Below are positions 24,906 to 36,505 of a stretch of DNA of 64,000 bases, in pieces. The position numbers were made by a program, and so were the translations under genes. Numbering within the stretch: position 1 is the first letter of the stretch; the number at the start of each line of letters is the position of its first letter. The stretch comes from Dysidea avara (Eukaryota > Porifera > Demospongiae > Dictyoceratida > Dysideidae): positions 3,646,001-3,710,000 of the forward strand of contig NC_089274.1 in the NCBI RefSeq assembly GCF_963678975.1, given 5' to 3'. A model generated the notes under the pieces. It had not been told where the DNA came from, did not search any database, and was given only the letters and a program-made list of their open reading frames with translations.

Positions 24906-25028
24906 TGTAACATAATGTAGGCACTCACGTGCAATACTATTGTTACTATCTTTGTTGTATCCATATATAGCAATTGTGTGCCACGTGTTGTAATTGTGTG
25001 TTGATCATCAATTAGAGAAATCGCTACA
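24906..25028 (+). repeat. 3' LTR of Gypsy element
   Basis: Identical by eye to the 5' LTR over 123 bp and followed by the target duplication CACAG. Confidence 0.97.
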
Positions 25029-25033
25029 CACAG

Positions 25034-25824
25034 TGACTTTAACATGTTTATGTAACCACCTCCTTAATAAGGCAGGCCTGCTAGACGTGACCAGAATGAA
25101 CAAGTTCACTATTACTTTTACGCTAAATGTAATCTCATTAACTAAATGGTTTTAGATATAAGTAAATTGTCTAAGTTCTGTTTTCAACACCAGCTTGATT
25201 TTCTGCCTTGAATAGAGCACATGTAAAAAAGTAAATGATGGAATCTATGCCGAAATAGCCAAGCTGCAGACAGAATAGCCAAACTGTGAAATAAATCACC
25301 AAGAAATTGCTCTAATAATTAAAATTTCAGCTAGACCAATACTTTTTACTTTTAGTTTATAGCTAACTCTGAATGATACAGTTGTAGTACCACTACACCC
25401 TTTGCACAGCTTGACTGTTATAGATTTGTTGTGATCGAGCACTGTCCCTGTCTACCACTGTACTCCATAGAACACCGGCTGTATATGTACGTACATGTGC
25501 GCATTCAGAATGCACTAGCTATTATGAATTATTTGTAAAACCAAATTTGTACCACATATGTGTGCCACACACATATACATATGGCAGGCTGTTGCAAACC
25601 CAATACATGCTGTTGATAAAATTAATGCCAATAGAGGAAATCATTAGTGGAGCAAATAGGTGAAACTTTTAAGTCCAATTTTGTTCATGCAATATAATGC
25701 AATGGATGCTCTTAAAGGCTGGATTTGTGTCTTCCACACGCATTACTGTACATAAAATAATTTATATTGATTAAGAGGTAGCACACAGTATACATACATG
25801 TGTGCATATCCTATATAAAATATA
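25034..25824. other. Gene-free stretch right of Gypsy
   Basis: AT-rich with no recognisable gene. Contains palindromic strings such as GTACGTAC and ACATATGTGTGCC at about 25,490-25,580. Confidence 0.4.
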
Positions 25825-26035
25825 GCTATAGAGGCTCTCACAACACTATTCTGGACACCTTAAGACTCCACTATACTGTTCTTATTGGAAAGTTGTCCTG
25901 ATCTCAGAGGCTTCAGAATAGTATTGTGAGAGCCTCTACTAAATACAGTATAGCTAGAGGCTCTCACAATACTATTCTGAGATCCCATTATACTGTTTTT
26001 ATTGGAAAGTTGTCCTGATCTCAGAAGCTTAATCG
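25825..26035. repeat. Tandem duplication with inverted segment
   Basis: AGAGGCTCTCACAA.ACTATTCTG, followed by TATACTGTT.TTATTGGAAA and GTTGTCCTGATCTCAGA.GCTT, occurs twice (from 25,830 and from 25,958). Between them the string CAGAATAGTATTGTGAGAGC is an inverted copy of the unit start, so part of the region can fold into a hairpin. Confidence 0.7.
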
Positions 26036-27399
26036 TATGTGTTTTATACAAATGGGACCTTAGGCAAAATAAATTCAGGTTCTCACGGTGTCCACATTTC
26101 AGGGTATATAGAGGGTACAAGAGGCAGCTACTGCACTGCATGGATACCACATATTATGCCCCAGATAAGGCATAACTTCTGCTAAGTTAGCTAGATGTTG
26201 CCTAGATGATAGTGGAACAGGTATGAAAAATCTAAACACCAGGCAGTTAATGAAGAACACACATATGCTATTCACTGTATAGTGAGTGCTTTGTGACATA
26301 CTCTGCAAGTATATAGCAAGTACTAGTTATTGAGCTTACATTTGATGATCTACATACATGCACATTAACTTCTTTGTGTATAAAACTCAAATTCTATCAT
26401 TAGCACCAATGTTATGGAACATTCTATAATACTGCACCTGATAAATTGCTTGCACTTCATGGACTTTAGCTGGAGAAAGGGCGTATTAACTGAGCTTTTC
26501 CACACCAGCAAAACCAAAAAGAAGTAAATCATTATCACCGAGACACTTGATTCTATCATAATGATTTAGAAGCATTCAACAGGAAAAGGCCAGAATTAAA
26601 TTTCCTACCAGAAAACTGTTTGTTCTCTCAAATCTAAAGGTAATGGTAACCATAATAGTATGGCTTAAGCTGAAACATTTTTTTCAAATGCAAACTAAGG
26701 AAAATCAAAAGAGCAAACGTGACTGGGCCTGTGAGCACATAAAATTTGCCTACATTTCGAACTTTAATTGCCCATACTTTTATGCACCATTGTGCTATAG
26801 CTTTGAAAATTTAAGCAGGTACATGTATTAAGCAATTGATTGGCTTTATAATACAAGTAGCAGAATACAAATACACCAGTATTATACTCCAGTACTGGGA
26901 TATGTCCTGTTGTGTGATAGGGTGTAGTTTGTGCCCGCAGGGCCTATGACAGTTATTGAGACATATGTAACTACAGTATGCATAATGTGATACCTTCAGG
27001 GGTTTATGGGACTATTTAATTATTCAGTTTTTTTCTGACAGCAATTGTAATACCTCAGATTTGTTAAATGGTCAGGTTATCAAACAATTTAGGGTAAAAC
27101 TGAAACCCACAGAAGCTATTTTGTGAAATTTGTATGGTTGCTATGCTGCTAATTAAACTTTGGTTGCTATGGCAAAATGCCCAAAGCTGACACCTGTCCA
27201 GCAGGTGGAATATTTTTTTAGGTGTACAGGACAATCCAAAAGTGCATTAAAATAAACTATAGACCATTTTGCAAACTTCACCCTGCTGTCTGCCAGACTA
27301 TAGTATAGGGCGCGAAACTTATCTATGGCCATATAGTCGAGTGTTCCCTAGCTATCCACAGAAAAAAAATTAATTTGTTGTGGGCGCGCGCCCAATTAT
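26036..27399. other. Gene-free stretch
   Basis: No gene or complete element recognised. All frames are short. Confidence 0.4.
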
Positions 27400-27512
27400 T
27401 AATTACTTTATGCTTTATGCAATAAATCGCGAACATTTTCTTGCGAATGAGGAAATAGTAAATAATTTGCGAATGTTTTCTTCTGTGAATCATTCCCATT
27501 ATACGGTATTTA
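27400..27512 (-). mobile_element. Solo end of a TACCGTATAA MITE family
   Basis: It ends ATTCCCATTATACGGTA on the + strand, the complement of the end seen at 19,804. Inside are two TCGCGAA/TTGCGAA-type strings, also shared with the other copy. Confidence 0.5.
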
Positions 27513-27674
27513 CAAAAAAAGTTAACAAACAAGTACCCAGAAAAATTTGGAATTTTCAACTAGAGTAGTGGACCGTACTTGTGAAAATATGCAAAGGTAC
27601 CTGATTCAGCAAACAGTAAAAATGCAGTAAAAAAAGCTGTCACTAAAAAGATTATAAAAGCGAAAAAACAAAAC

Positions 27675-27678
27675 AAAA
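27675..27678 (-). terminator. Pol III T-run behind tRNA-Thr
   Basis: On the minus strand the first run of four T residues lies 7 bases past the discriminator base, followed by a six-T run at 27,663-27,668. This is the usual Pol III termination signal. Confidence 0.7.
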
Positions 27679-27685
27679 CAAAGCA

Positions 27686-27759
27686 AGGCACCACCCAGAT
27701 TTGAACCGGGGACCTCCTGTTTACTAAACAGGCACTTCAACCAACTAAGCCACAGCGCC
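27686..27759 (-). tRNA. tRNA-Thr (anticodon AGT)
   Basis: A 74 nt cloverleaf on the minus strand. The acceptor starts GGCGCTG and pairs with the 3' end with three G-U pairs. The D arm contains the A box (TGGCTTAGTTGG). The anticodon arm CCTGT-TTAGTAA-ACAGG has a perfect 5 bp stem and AGT in the loop. The variable loop is AGGTC, and the T arm CCCGG-TTCAAAT-CTGGG carries the B box. The discriminator is T. There is no intron and no encoded CCA. The sequence reads like a normal animal tRNA-Thr(AGU). The wobble pairs in the acceptor are the only weakness. Confidence 0.94.
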
Positions 27760-28308
27760 ACTTGATTACTCAGGTGATTTTAACATACTAATATTCTTAA
27801 AATATACCAATGGGTATCACTGATTAATTTTTAATCACCGTTACTGTGAATCTGTGACACATAATCTTCACTACAAATCTCAATTCATAATGGCCATGTT
27901 CTGTCTGAATTTTTAATTGCACCATTGCAAACAGCAAGTGAAGCAGAACTCAAAGTACCAAGCCCCTTCCTCTACTTTTAGTACTGAGACTATTTGGCTC
28001 AAGTGCTCAATGGTTTTAGCAATTATGCAAGATTATTAAAATTCACAAGGGCATGTCCTACCTCCTCTAAGAAAGCCTAATTGCAGTAGCAATCCACAAC
28101 CATGCATGGTATGTACATGCATTGTTTCTACCAATGGTCTTTTGCGACCTCTATCCCAGCAATAAAAAAGCTGCAAATTAGCTATATAAGTTATTAGGCA
28201 ACATCTCTAGTATTTCTCCCAAACAACCAGACTTGATGCCAGTCAAAACTTGTTTGTCAAACAATTACACGTTGCATACACAAAGTCAACTAGCTAGCTT
28301 ACTACAGT

Positions 28309-28832
28309 CTACTTCTGTCGGTGTTCAACTTCATCTGCAAATTCATTGTAATCAAATTCTTCTTTATTGCATGCTTGGAATTCCACAGACAGTCCTGGGA
28401 AACTTTTCTTGATGTGTTCTTTAGAACTTTGATAGATCATTTTCTGACCAATTTTGGAATTATCAGGACACCTTACAAATACAACACAATAAACCGTATA
28501 TACTATACTCATTCTTTCAGTCTCGCCGCTATTAGGCCTTACCAAAAGATAAAAGCCAGTGTTTTCAACACTGTTCTCTCCTTGCATGTTTCGAAAGAAA
28601 AGTCGTACAAGATATATCGTGGGTCGTTGCTCTCTGTCACCATATCCTTTAACTTGTTAAACTCCACCATGTCTTGGTCCCTAGTTTCCGTAACCACTGG
28701 GTCGGCTAACATGTCCGGTACAATAAGCTTCTTTCCTTGAAACTTAAATGTGGCAAACTTATGCTTTTTCCGTCTCATTTTGCCATAGATAACAGGAATC
28801 TCAGGATCAATTTCAACACCTGAACTAGACAT
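28309..28832 (-). CDS. Cofilin/ADF-family actin-depolymerising protein, two exons
   Basis: Exon 1 is 28,832-28,543 and exon 2 is 28,471-28,309, with a 71 bp intron (GTAAGG...TGTAAG). The join is in phase through the Trp codon of FIFW and gives about 150 residues. The start MSSSGVEID is the usual cofilin N-terminus, with the regulatory serine region next to Met. Further hallmarks are the basic patch RRKKHKF, RYILYDFSFET, LAFIFWCPDNS and the actin-binding helix KMIYQSSKEHIKKSFPG. It binds and severs actin filaments in the cytoplasm. It is slightly shorter than vertebrate cofilins (~166) because the C-terminus ends soon after the long helix. No frame damage is visible, so this is a functional-looking host gene. 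An upstream in-frame ATG exists at 28,868, but the cofilin start is 28,832. Confidence 0.94.
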
Positions 28833-29575
28833 AGTCCGTGGGGTTGCCGGCCAATTACTACTCGGCACCGCGTGAGCTAGCTAGCTACCTGAGAAATCCA
28901 ATTAGAAATCCAATTAGAAATCAATTAAATAAGGTAGGGTCCGCAATCCGAAAAATCAACTTTTACAAATCGATCCCCCTACCATTGTGGAATGTTCATT
29001 GTAGTATCCCATTGCTAGATCCACCATGAAAACCGGAAGCACGATTAACAATGTTGTCTTCACATTTTTAATATCTCATGAGATGCCCCAATTTATTTTT
29101 AAAATGCGTGCTCCACACAAAGGACCGGATAAAAGTTGCTATTTAGCCAGATCATATACAGAGTTGTTGTAGTTAAAAAGTACGCACAATAATAAGCAAA
29201 TGATTTGCTGGGTGGCTGGCACAGGGTTACTTTCTTTGAAAAACAGACAAAGAAATACAAATTTTCGATTTCAAACTACCTTACCAGCCAGCGCAAGAGA
29301 AGCCAAATCTTCCTCATAGTGTTTCAATATGGTTGGGTGCATAGTCTGTCTATGTCGTTGGTTTGGTAAAGATCTGAGACCGATCTGGGTGACGAGTGTC
29401 AAAATTTTCTGCAGCATTAAAGAATTGTGTGGCGCTTTCTAGCCATTTCCAGCAATTCTGCAGCCACAAAAATCAGCAGGGCAATGAATGGAGGAATTCA
29501 GGAAAGTAGGAATAAAACTTCTACACACCAGAATTCTTAATACAGTTCATGGGTCCAGTGTACGGATGCCATCAT
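28833..29575. other. Upstream region of cofilin gene
   Basis: No gene recognised. The first ~60 bp upstream of the cofilin start include three nearby copies of AATCCAATTAGAAATC-like sequence (28,895-28,926). A promoter is likely here from position only; I see no clear TATA element. Confidence 0.4.
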
Positions 29576-29873
29576 AGGCGATTCTAAGGGGGGGCCAGGG
29601 GGGGCCAAGGCCCCCCCTGTTAAAAAAATAGCTTTTAAAAAATCTTGGGGAAAAGTTGCTGTATAGATTGGCATTGTTATTTTTAGCATTTTTCATGTTT
29701 TTAGAACAAATTTTAGGCTGTTTTCAAGCCTTTAAATTGCAAAAATCCTGCAGCTTCTGGGGGTTGCACCCCCAGACCCCCCTGAAAATTCTACTTTATA
29801 CTATAGCTAAACAACAATAGTTATGTTGTTCCCTACTGGGCCCCCCCTGTAGGCCAGGTCTAGAATCGCCACT
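29576..29873. mobile_element. Short TIR element, G/C-run type
   Basis: GGCGATTCTA at 29,577 and TAGAATCGCC at 29,861-29,870 are perfect 10 bp inverted ends. Next to them are GGGGGGCCAGGGGGGCCA-like and GGCCCCCCC runs, and an internal GGGGGTTGCACCCCC. There is no coding capacity. A target duplication is not convincing, so the superfamily is open. Confidence 0.6.
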
Positions 29874-30048
29874 GGATCATGCCATGCATGCACCTATAAT
29901 CACCAACAGCACACACCTTTAGTAGTATATGACAATTGCTGGTCCTCAGATCTTTTGTAGCACTCTATTCTACCTGACTGATTGAATGAGATTGATTTCA
30001 AACTCCATTTATTATGATTATGATTAAAATAAAGGCAAAGCCTGTAGC

Positions 30049-30729
30049 AGACCTCTCAACTTTGGGCCTCTTCTCAAGGTCTCACGGTCAGGTGCTAATT
30101 TCTCAAGGTCACGCTCCGGATCTCAAGAATTCTCAAGGTTTTTGCCTGTAGACAAAACTCAAACCCACAATCGAAAACTTTTTGTCAACTGAATATAAGA
30201 AATGGTACTCACGTGATAACTATTTAAATTTTATGGCGCTCAATTCTACAAAAGACTGGAGCCAACGTGTAACCAAATGCTGTATTATAACATGGTAAGG
30301 TGACTTTCTCGTTTTTGTTTAGTAGTAGACCAGTTTTTCTAGCATTATTCAACTTTGAATGGACTTGGTTACGAAGGTAGACAGCAGGAAATATATCACG
30401 TGAGGCCAGATTTGGACCTAGTGAAAGGATTAGTGATACCTACAATCATCACAAAGATAGGCATAAAGCTGAATAAACAGACTTATGATTCACGTGATGC
30501 TACACCGTGCTTGGAATTCCAGGTTGCTTAGATTCTATGTGTACTGAGATTAACACCATAGAGCATAGAAATAAGCTGCAAATAACAGCAGTATACATGC
30601 AGTATAGATAGTTCATGCTTGTTGACTTTCTTTATTAATAAAATGTGTGTGCACGTGAGCCCCACTATTGCATGAGGCCATGCATTTGGGGTATCTCAAG
30701 GTTAACTCTAGCTCCAAATTGAGAGGTCT
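30049..30729. mobile_element. hAT-type non-autonomous element, 681 bp
   Basis: The terminal repeats are AGACCTCTCAACTTTGG on the left and the complement of AGACCTCTCAATTTGG on the right. The flanks are CCTGTAGC (30,041-30,048) and ACTGTAGC (30,730-30,737), an 8 bp duplication with one mismatch. The left subterminal region repeats TCTCAAGGT several times. No transposase frame. Confidence 0.8.
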
Positions 30730-30737
30730 ACTGTAGC

Positions 30738-32007
30738 TATACCCGACCAATGCCATTAACATTATACAAAAGTAAATCTAAATAATTATCTAACAGTGAT
30801 TTAAAAGTGTTAATTGAATATAACAGAGCTAGGTAATTAACTGTTCCAATCATTCTATTCTTGATCTACACAATAATCTTGAATTTGTTGTATTTCATCA
30901 ATATTTATTGCATGAGTAGCTATTTTAGCCATGTATGAGAACATGCTAAAATCAGTCCTTCGGTTTCCAGAAATGTGGCTGTACCGTGACCATTGTGCCA
31001 ACACATATTAAAACATTTCGAGAATAATCTTTACACAACTACTAGAGATACTGAATTCAATAACGAATACTGAGAGATCATCTGGCAAGTCAGATTTAAA
31101 AAGAGATTTAACAGTCCACTTTACAAGAAGCCACAGAATGTTAATTGGATAATAAATTGGCAATTTCACCACTATAGACTGGAGTATGGACTGCCTTTTT
31201 GAAAAATGCCATAATTGGCCTATGCTTTGCCTCAAGTCTATGAAGCTAACTCAATAATCTAAGGATAACTGTCAAGATCAATCAGAGCCTTGCTCATAAC
31301 TTTTATGGGTGCACCAGTGGTAATGATTTGTAGTATAGTAATGTACAGTGAAACCACTTAATTTCAAAGGAAAATTTCAGGGTAAATATCTCATAAACCC
31401 TGGCTTGCCATGGTACATTATAATGGTTTATTTTAAATGTACCATGGCATTGATATCTGATGAGGTAAAGTTGGTTTGTTTTTATAAGAATCCTGGCAGC
31501 ATTTGATTGTGGGGGTTTATTATTGCTCACATGATGAAAACCATGTTCCCGACTTTGCATCCTACAGCACTTAGACAGAGGTGATTTGACACCCTTGCCA
31601 TCTGGCTATGAGTTGAACAAATGGAAATTTAAGGTGAGAACTAGTGTCATGTTGTCCACATGTTTGATTACATACCACGCCCACATACTTTTCATATATC
31701 ATGAAGGTAACCACTCCACAGCGAAGCTTACCCCTCTGGATGTTTAGAAAGCTTTGTAAACAGTGTGTGATTTAGCAACTTTGAAACACTTGTAAAATCA
31801 CTAAATTGAGTGTTTCCATGATATCTGTAGGATTTGCCCATTTATGTTAACACACATAACTGCAATGTTACTTGTTGCTGACCCATAGTTGAATTCTACA
31901 AGACTGACTACATAATAAATCCAGCAGGTTGCCTCGCATTGGCTTGGGTGATTAGTTGCCCACCACAACAAGCTATTAGCCTGCATGGTACATATCAGTT
32001 GCATCAT
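30738..32007. other. Gene-free stretch
   Basis: No gene or complete element recognised. Confidence 0.4.
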
Positions 32008-32112
32008 GATTTGCTGATATGTACACCCACGATTTGCTGATATGTACACCCACGATTTGCTAATATGTACACTTTATGGCCCGAGGGCGTGGGTGTACAT
32101 ATCAGGCAAATC
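32008..32112. repeat. Three 23 bp repeats plus an inverted copy
   Basis: GATTTGCTGATATGTACACC-type units start at 32,008, 32,031 and 32,054. An inverted copy (GTGGGTGTACATATCAGGCA, then AATC) lies at 32,089-32,112, so each unit can pair with it. Confidence 0.8.
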
Positions 32113-32580
32113 ACTCAGGCCCATGATACAACTATTACATAAACTACTGTTTTATTATACCCTGCATATTATAGCATTCTGCATGGGACACTCAAATGCT
32201 GTTTTACATCACAACCACTGAGCACATTGCAGTAATTAATGTTTGCTGTTCTGCGATCATTAGGATGATAGCCTGTAGTTCATCTTACACAGTGACTGAT
32301 AAAATTTAACCTATATCAAAACTCATACAGTATTAGCATTGCCACTGAACACATGCAGTTCAAACTGAAGTCAATTACAATAAGCCAAACTATATCTAAC
32401 AGAATTAGAGTGTAGCATTAATTGTCCTTTTTAACATGTTTGTTAAGGCTTGATTTTAGTCACTTCACCTTGTAAGACTGGATCTTTTAGCAAGTGTTCT
32501 ATAACTAATAACATTCTTGAAGCCATATATACAAAAGTATCCTTCTTGAAGTGGGGCCGGGCTGACACTGTGATATGGCC

Positions 32581-32735
32581 TACTCTAATAGAATGCTCAA
32601 ACACCCTAATAGAGCAGTCAAGGCTGTGTTAATAAAAATACTAAAATTTACCATGCACTTAGGCCATGCAGCTACCTCTTTACTTTGAGAGTTGGTGTCC
32701 TACCACTGTACCAAGTGTTTCCAGATGGCTATAGG
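32581..32735 (-). mobile_element. Possible tRNA-derived SINE with the dispersed motif
   Basis: On the minus strand an A-box-like TGGTACAGTGGTAGGAC (around 32,718-32,700) is followed, about 85-90 nt after its CAGTGG, by two motif copies: TTGACTGCTCTATTAGGGT (to ~32,602) and TTGAGCATTCTATTAGAGTA (32,600-32,581). The B box is degenerate. Calling it a SINE is an inference, supported by a similar arrangement at 51.1 kb. Confidence 0.4.
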
Positions 32736-35443
32736 CTGTTTTGCACTGCTTATAAATGTTATATGTTCATTAACCCTGTATAGTCACACTGAGTCAACAG
32801 CTAAAAGCTTTACTGCAAGTAGCCCCTAAATACTTTTGAATAAAAGTTGCTGTTTTAGTTAGACTTCAAATTGTACCCATAAAATTGCTATAAATTAATT
32901 TTGATGAGCTTTGAGACATTGTCAGTAGTGAAAGCTAACAGCTTTTGCCCTCCCCCTCCCTACCCAAATACAATTGTATTTGCTAATTTGCTATAGTTCA
33001 GCTGTTTAACTTACTTCCACACTCACATTGTTTCACATGCATATCTAACATGCATGTAGGGATACATGGCATAAACACTATGGCATGTACTTTTGGAAGT
33101 GAATTCACCACGCATGCTGCATACATAAATGCCAGAATGGTGCTGATGTTTCACCTTGCTTAAAAATTCACTCCTGGTCCAAGGGCTAAAAAATGGGGCT
33201 AGTTGTGACCAAAAAGTTAGACTTTTGGCTAGTTGTAAATGGTGATTTGGCTAGTTGTGAAAGTCAGACTAACTATAGTAAGCTGCACCACAGAAAAGAA
33301 TAAAGTCAAAAACTACATACATCTATGTTTACAGGGATTTGACTAAAAGTACCTCAAGATCCAGTCTTGAGATTACTATTTTCACTTGTGGTCCACTAAC
33401 TGTAAGATTGCAACTTCAGTATAGTTATGGTCATTTTCACAGTCCACCATTGATATAAAATAATTGCCTTAAAATCTTATTAAATGATAGTTTGATCTAA
33501 AGAATTGGCTTGTACATTACTTTAAGTTTGTTTTTAGGTCCAGGTCTCGGTATGGAGATGAAACAAAGATTTTTGTACTCCCTATGAACAGGCGAATACG
33601 ATGATGCCAAGGATGTATCCATTGGAGGCTTACTTCGCCCACCTGTGAGGCGATAAAAATTTGCATAAAATTTTTTTGGAGCTTGCATTTTTTACCCATA
33701 GTTTTTTATTACAAAAGTACTATTGTGCGTATATCAACGGTTTTCCAAAATTAGGTCACATATGTTGCTGAACATCAGTTGTGGTTTTTTTCGTCTAATT
33801 AGTATTACCAAATTTTACTTTCTCAGAAAGAAATATTTGCTATTCTATTGTAGTAACAATTAAGTGACTGATATTTGTAGTGACATTAAGTCCCAATAGA
33901 AAATAACATTTCGCTACTTAGAGATGTTCCTTGCCCTATAGAGATGCCGCTGTTTTTATATACGTTAATTCACCTATTAATGTATTACCCCACTATTCCG
34001 CCCTTGGGTATATATGGAGATTTCAAACAGCTGAATGTCAAATGACCCATAGAAGGGCAAACCTATTGTGTCAAATCCTCACTTATCCACACAGGGATAT
34101 AAAAGCTTCAAGAAAAAGTACTTGTGTGCTTAATGAATGATTATCAAAATTAATGCCCTATAGTGCGGCAACAGTTTTGTGTCAATTCTCCCTGTAAATA
34201 CATTGATAGGTTCATTATAGATATTATAATTTTCATCACCACTTTATTATGTGGTAACGTGGTCATGATTTTGTGTGATGTTGTGTGTATTGGGTATGAT
34301 GTTCTTATTTGTAGGTGGAAACTCAGATATTGCAAGCAACTGGCTAGGGAATTTAACGTCTAATGAGGTAACCTAACACACTACAGAATGCCAAGAAATG
34401 TTTATTGGATCAAAGTCATCTCATTTTTATGCAATCACTGTGAGAATAAGGAGTCGTTGTTCCAACTAGTCTCCATGCCAGACGGTTTGTGTGGGGGTGT
34501 CAAATAAGCCTTCTGGTCACTGTTGCACGCATTCTGTGACCACTGTGGAATGTTGGCAGAGCCAGTCAGATTGCCTTGCGGGCTCTATGATAAAACAAAC
34601 ACCAATTATTCTAATTCTTACTGTAATAAAGCACTGAAGTTTAACAATGCCATAGGCTTAGGATATTTGTTCCCCTCGTACAGAGCTCTTACAATCATTG
34701 GTTCGCTATGGATTTGTGAAGTAGTGGAACTGTCGAGGAAAGACCTTCAGCAATGTTTCAAATACATCATGACATTACCAGTACAATTTTTGCCTCAGCT
34801 TGCTCAGACGTGACTGGCACAATTCATCCTTGCCACAAAACAATAGCATGATGTAATCTAATTGCATGTCAGTTTATTCATGGAAAATGTACAACAGTGA
34901 CCAGACTGTTTATTTCCCGCCCCCACACAAACTGTCTGACACGCGAGACTTGCATATTCAAGTTTTTTGTTATTCAGACAAAATAATTGTTAAATCTGCA
35001 ATAATGGGTAAATATGTGGGAGCTGATGAAAACAGAACAGAAACTCACTGTAGTTTCTAATAACTATGTTACATACTGTGCAAGAATTGTGATCCACAGA
35101 TGTGATTACTGTTAACCATTTATTTGAGTGACTGACAGTCTACTTGCTGGCTAATGTAGTACATAGTTCTATGTATATGACTCAACCATACAGTTAAGGT
35201 ACATCTTTTTTATAAAGGACAAAAATTACCAATCTTTAGAGGTTTCATTATAGACAAATTTTTAATTCTCAGTGCTATCTCTTATACAGGTTCTTGTACA
35301 GGAACATTTCTAATATTAATGGTAATTAGAACTGCTCCCATACAGTATGAGTCAAGCATACTTGAACTGCTGAATGACCTAGTGCATGTATAGTATAATT
35401 ATGTACGTACATATAAACTTATCTATTGGAACCACTATGTAAC
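32736..35443. other. No confident gene
   Basis: A degenerate repeat with GGCTAGTTGT steps lies at 33,200-33,262. A possible exon 34,315-34,367 (GNSDIASNWLGNLTSNE between TTTGTAG and GTAACC) and an open frame at 34,523-34,813 (with FCDHCGM and LPCGLYD) could belong to a gene leading into the 35.6-38.3 kb exons, but I do not recognise them. Confidence 0.3.
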
Positions 35444-35512
35444 GAACCACTATGTACGTATGTAACGAACCACTACGTACGTATGTAACGAACCACTACG
35501 TACGTATGTAAC
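35444..35512. repeat. Three tandem 23 bp repeats with TACGTACGTA core
   Basis: Units of GAACCACTACGTACGTATGT plus AAC start at 35,444, 35,467 and 35,490, with a partial unit before them. The core is self-complementary. Confidence 0.85.
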
Positions 35513-35576
35513 GAACAGTTTGAGACCAACTGATGAAATCTTACTGAGAGGTTGTCCTTTAAATTGTATTCTATAG

Positions 35577-35745
35577 GAACCACAGAAATGTTTCTTTATA
35601 GTGGAGGGTACTTTAAGAGAGGTTCTACAGTTAGATAATCCATCAATACTTTTTCAATTCAGGAGTAAGAGTTACATGGTGCAAGTCAAGGTTGTCGACC
35701 AACAGGAAGAATTGTATGCAAAAGAAAACGAACAAGTAGCTACAG
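35577..35745 (+). CDS. Candidate internal exon, unknown family
   Basis: Between TTCTATAG and the donor GTATCA an open 169 bp segment reads EPQKCFFIVEGTLREVLQLD and continues with FQFRSKSYMVQVKVVDQQEE. It has coding-like composition and both splice signals. It may be an upstream exon of the protease-like gene that follows on the same strand. I do not recognise the domain. Confidence 0.35.
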
Positions 35746-36505
35746 GTATCAAAACACACATATTCAATGATCGATAAGTGGGTGTGGCTCCATGATAGTC
35801 TACAGGCTCCCATAAGCAGGCATAGCACTTTTCTTGATGCCATGCAGACTTGTTGCCTACAACAACACAAACCCAATAAGTGGGCATAATACCATAGAGG
35901 ATGTGGGTGTGGCTCCATATATCACTTAAGACACCAAAAACATTCTCAAATGGTGCATGAGTACGGCTCCACATTAAGTCCCTTGAAATGCAACCCAAAT
36001 GACCTGACATTAACGCACTAATAGACAAATAGATCTGCAGTGCTGGTCATTGTAAAGTGTTAATAACAATAGCACCTCAAGTTCACACATGCAGTTTCTC
36101 AATTGAGTCTTTGTGTGTACCAACTTATATAAAAATCAGAAGAGGTCATGTCAATTTCATGTTGATTTGGCATGGAATGACCCATATAGCTATTAATTTC
36201 ATGAGTATTCAATTAGTGTGATTTAATTTAGTTATAGCTAATGAGCTATGCCAATTTCTTGTGGTTGGTTTTGGTATACAACTATATACTGCATGTAGGT
36301 CAAGGTCTCTGTGCAGTGGCTGGACTAAAGGGAGTTGTTACTAATTACAAGTATTCACACAACCCTTGCACTGTGCCACCCTTCTCCCTACTCAACAGCT
36401 TACAAAGTATGAGTCCATGCAACTCTAATAAGGGATGACATTCAAGATCAACTACAAGTGGAGACCTTAACAGAGCGTATGTTACTACTGTCATTTTATC
36501 TCTAG

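Larger units (their letters stand above)
20746..25028 (+). mobile_element. Ty3/Gypsy LTR retrotransposon, recent but coding-defective
   Basis: A full-length element with 123 bp LTRs that are identical by eye, beginning TGTAACATAATG and ending TCGCTACA. It is flanked by CACAG on both sides (20,741-20,745 and 25,029-25,033), a 5 bp target duplication. A primer-binding site follows the 5' LTR, and a polypurine tract (AGAAAGGGGGA, 24,895-24,905) precedes the 3' LTR. The coding order is gag, protease, reverse transcriptase, RNase H, integrase, which is the Ty3/Gypsy order. The coding region is interrupted by at least three frame changes or deletions and two in-frame TGA codons, so this copy cannot encode its own proteins. 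Confidence 0.97.

Noticed and set aside
28321-28740. 139-codon plus-strand frame
   Set aside because: Antisense of the cofilin exons.
35444-35512. CRISPR-like array
   Set aside because: The 23 bp units are directly adjacent with no unique spacers, in eukaryotic sequence with no cas genes.
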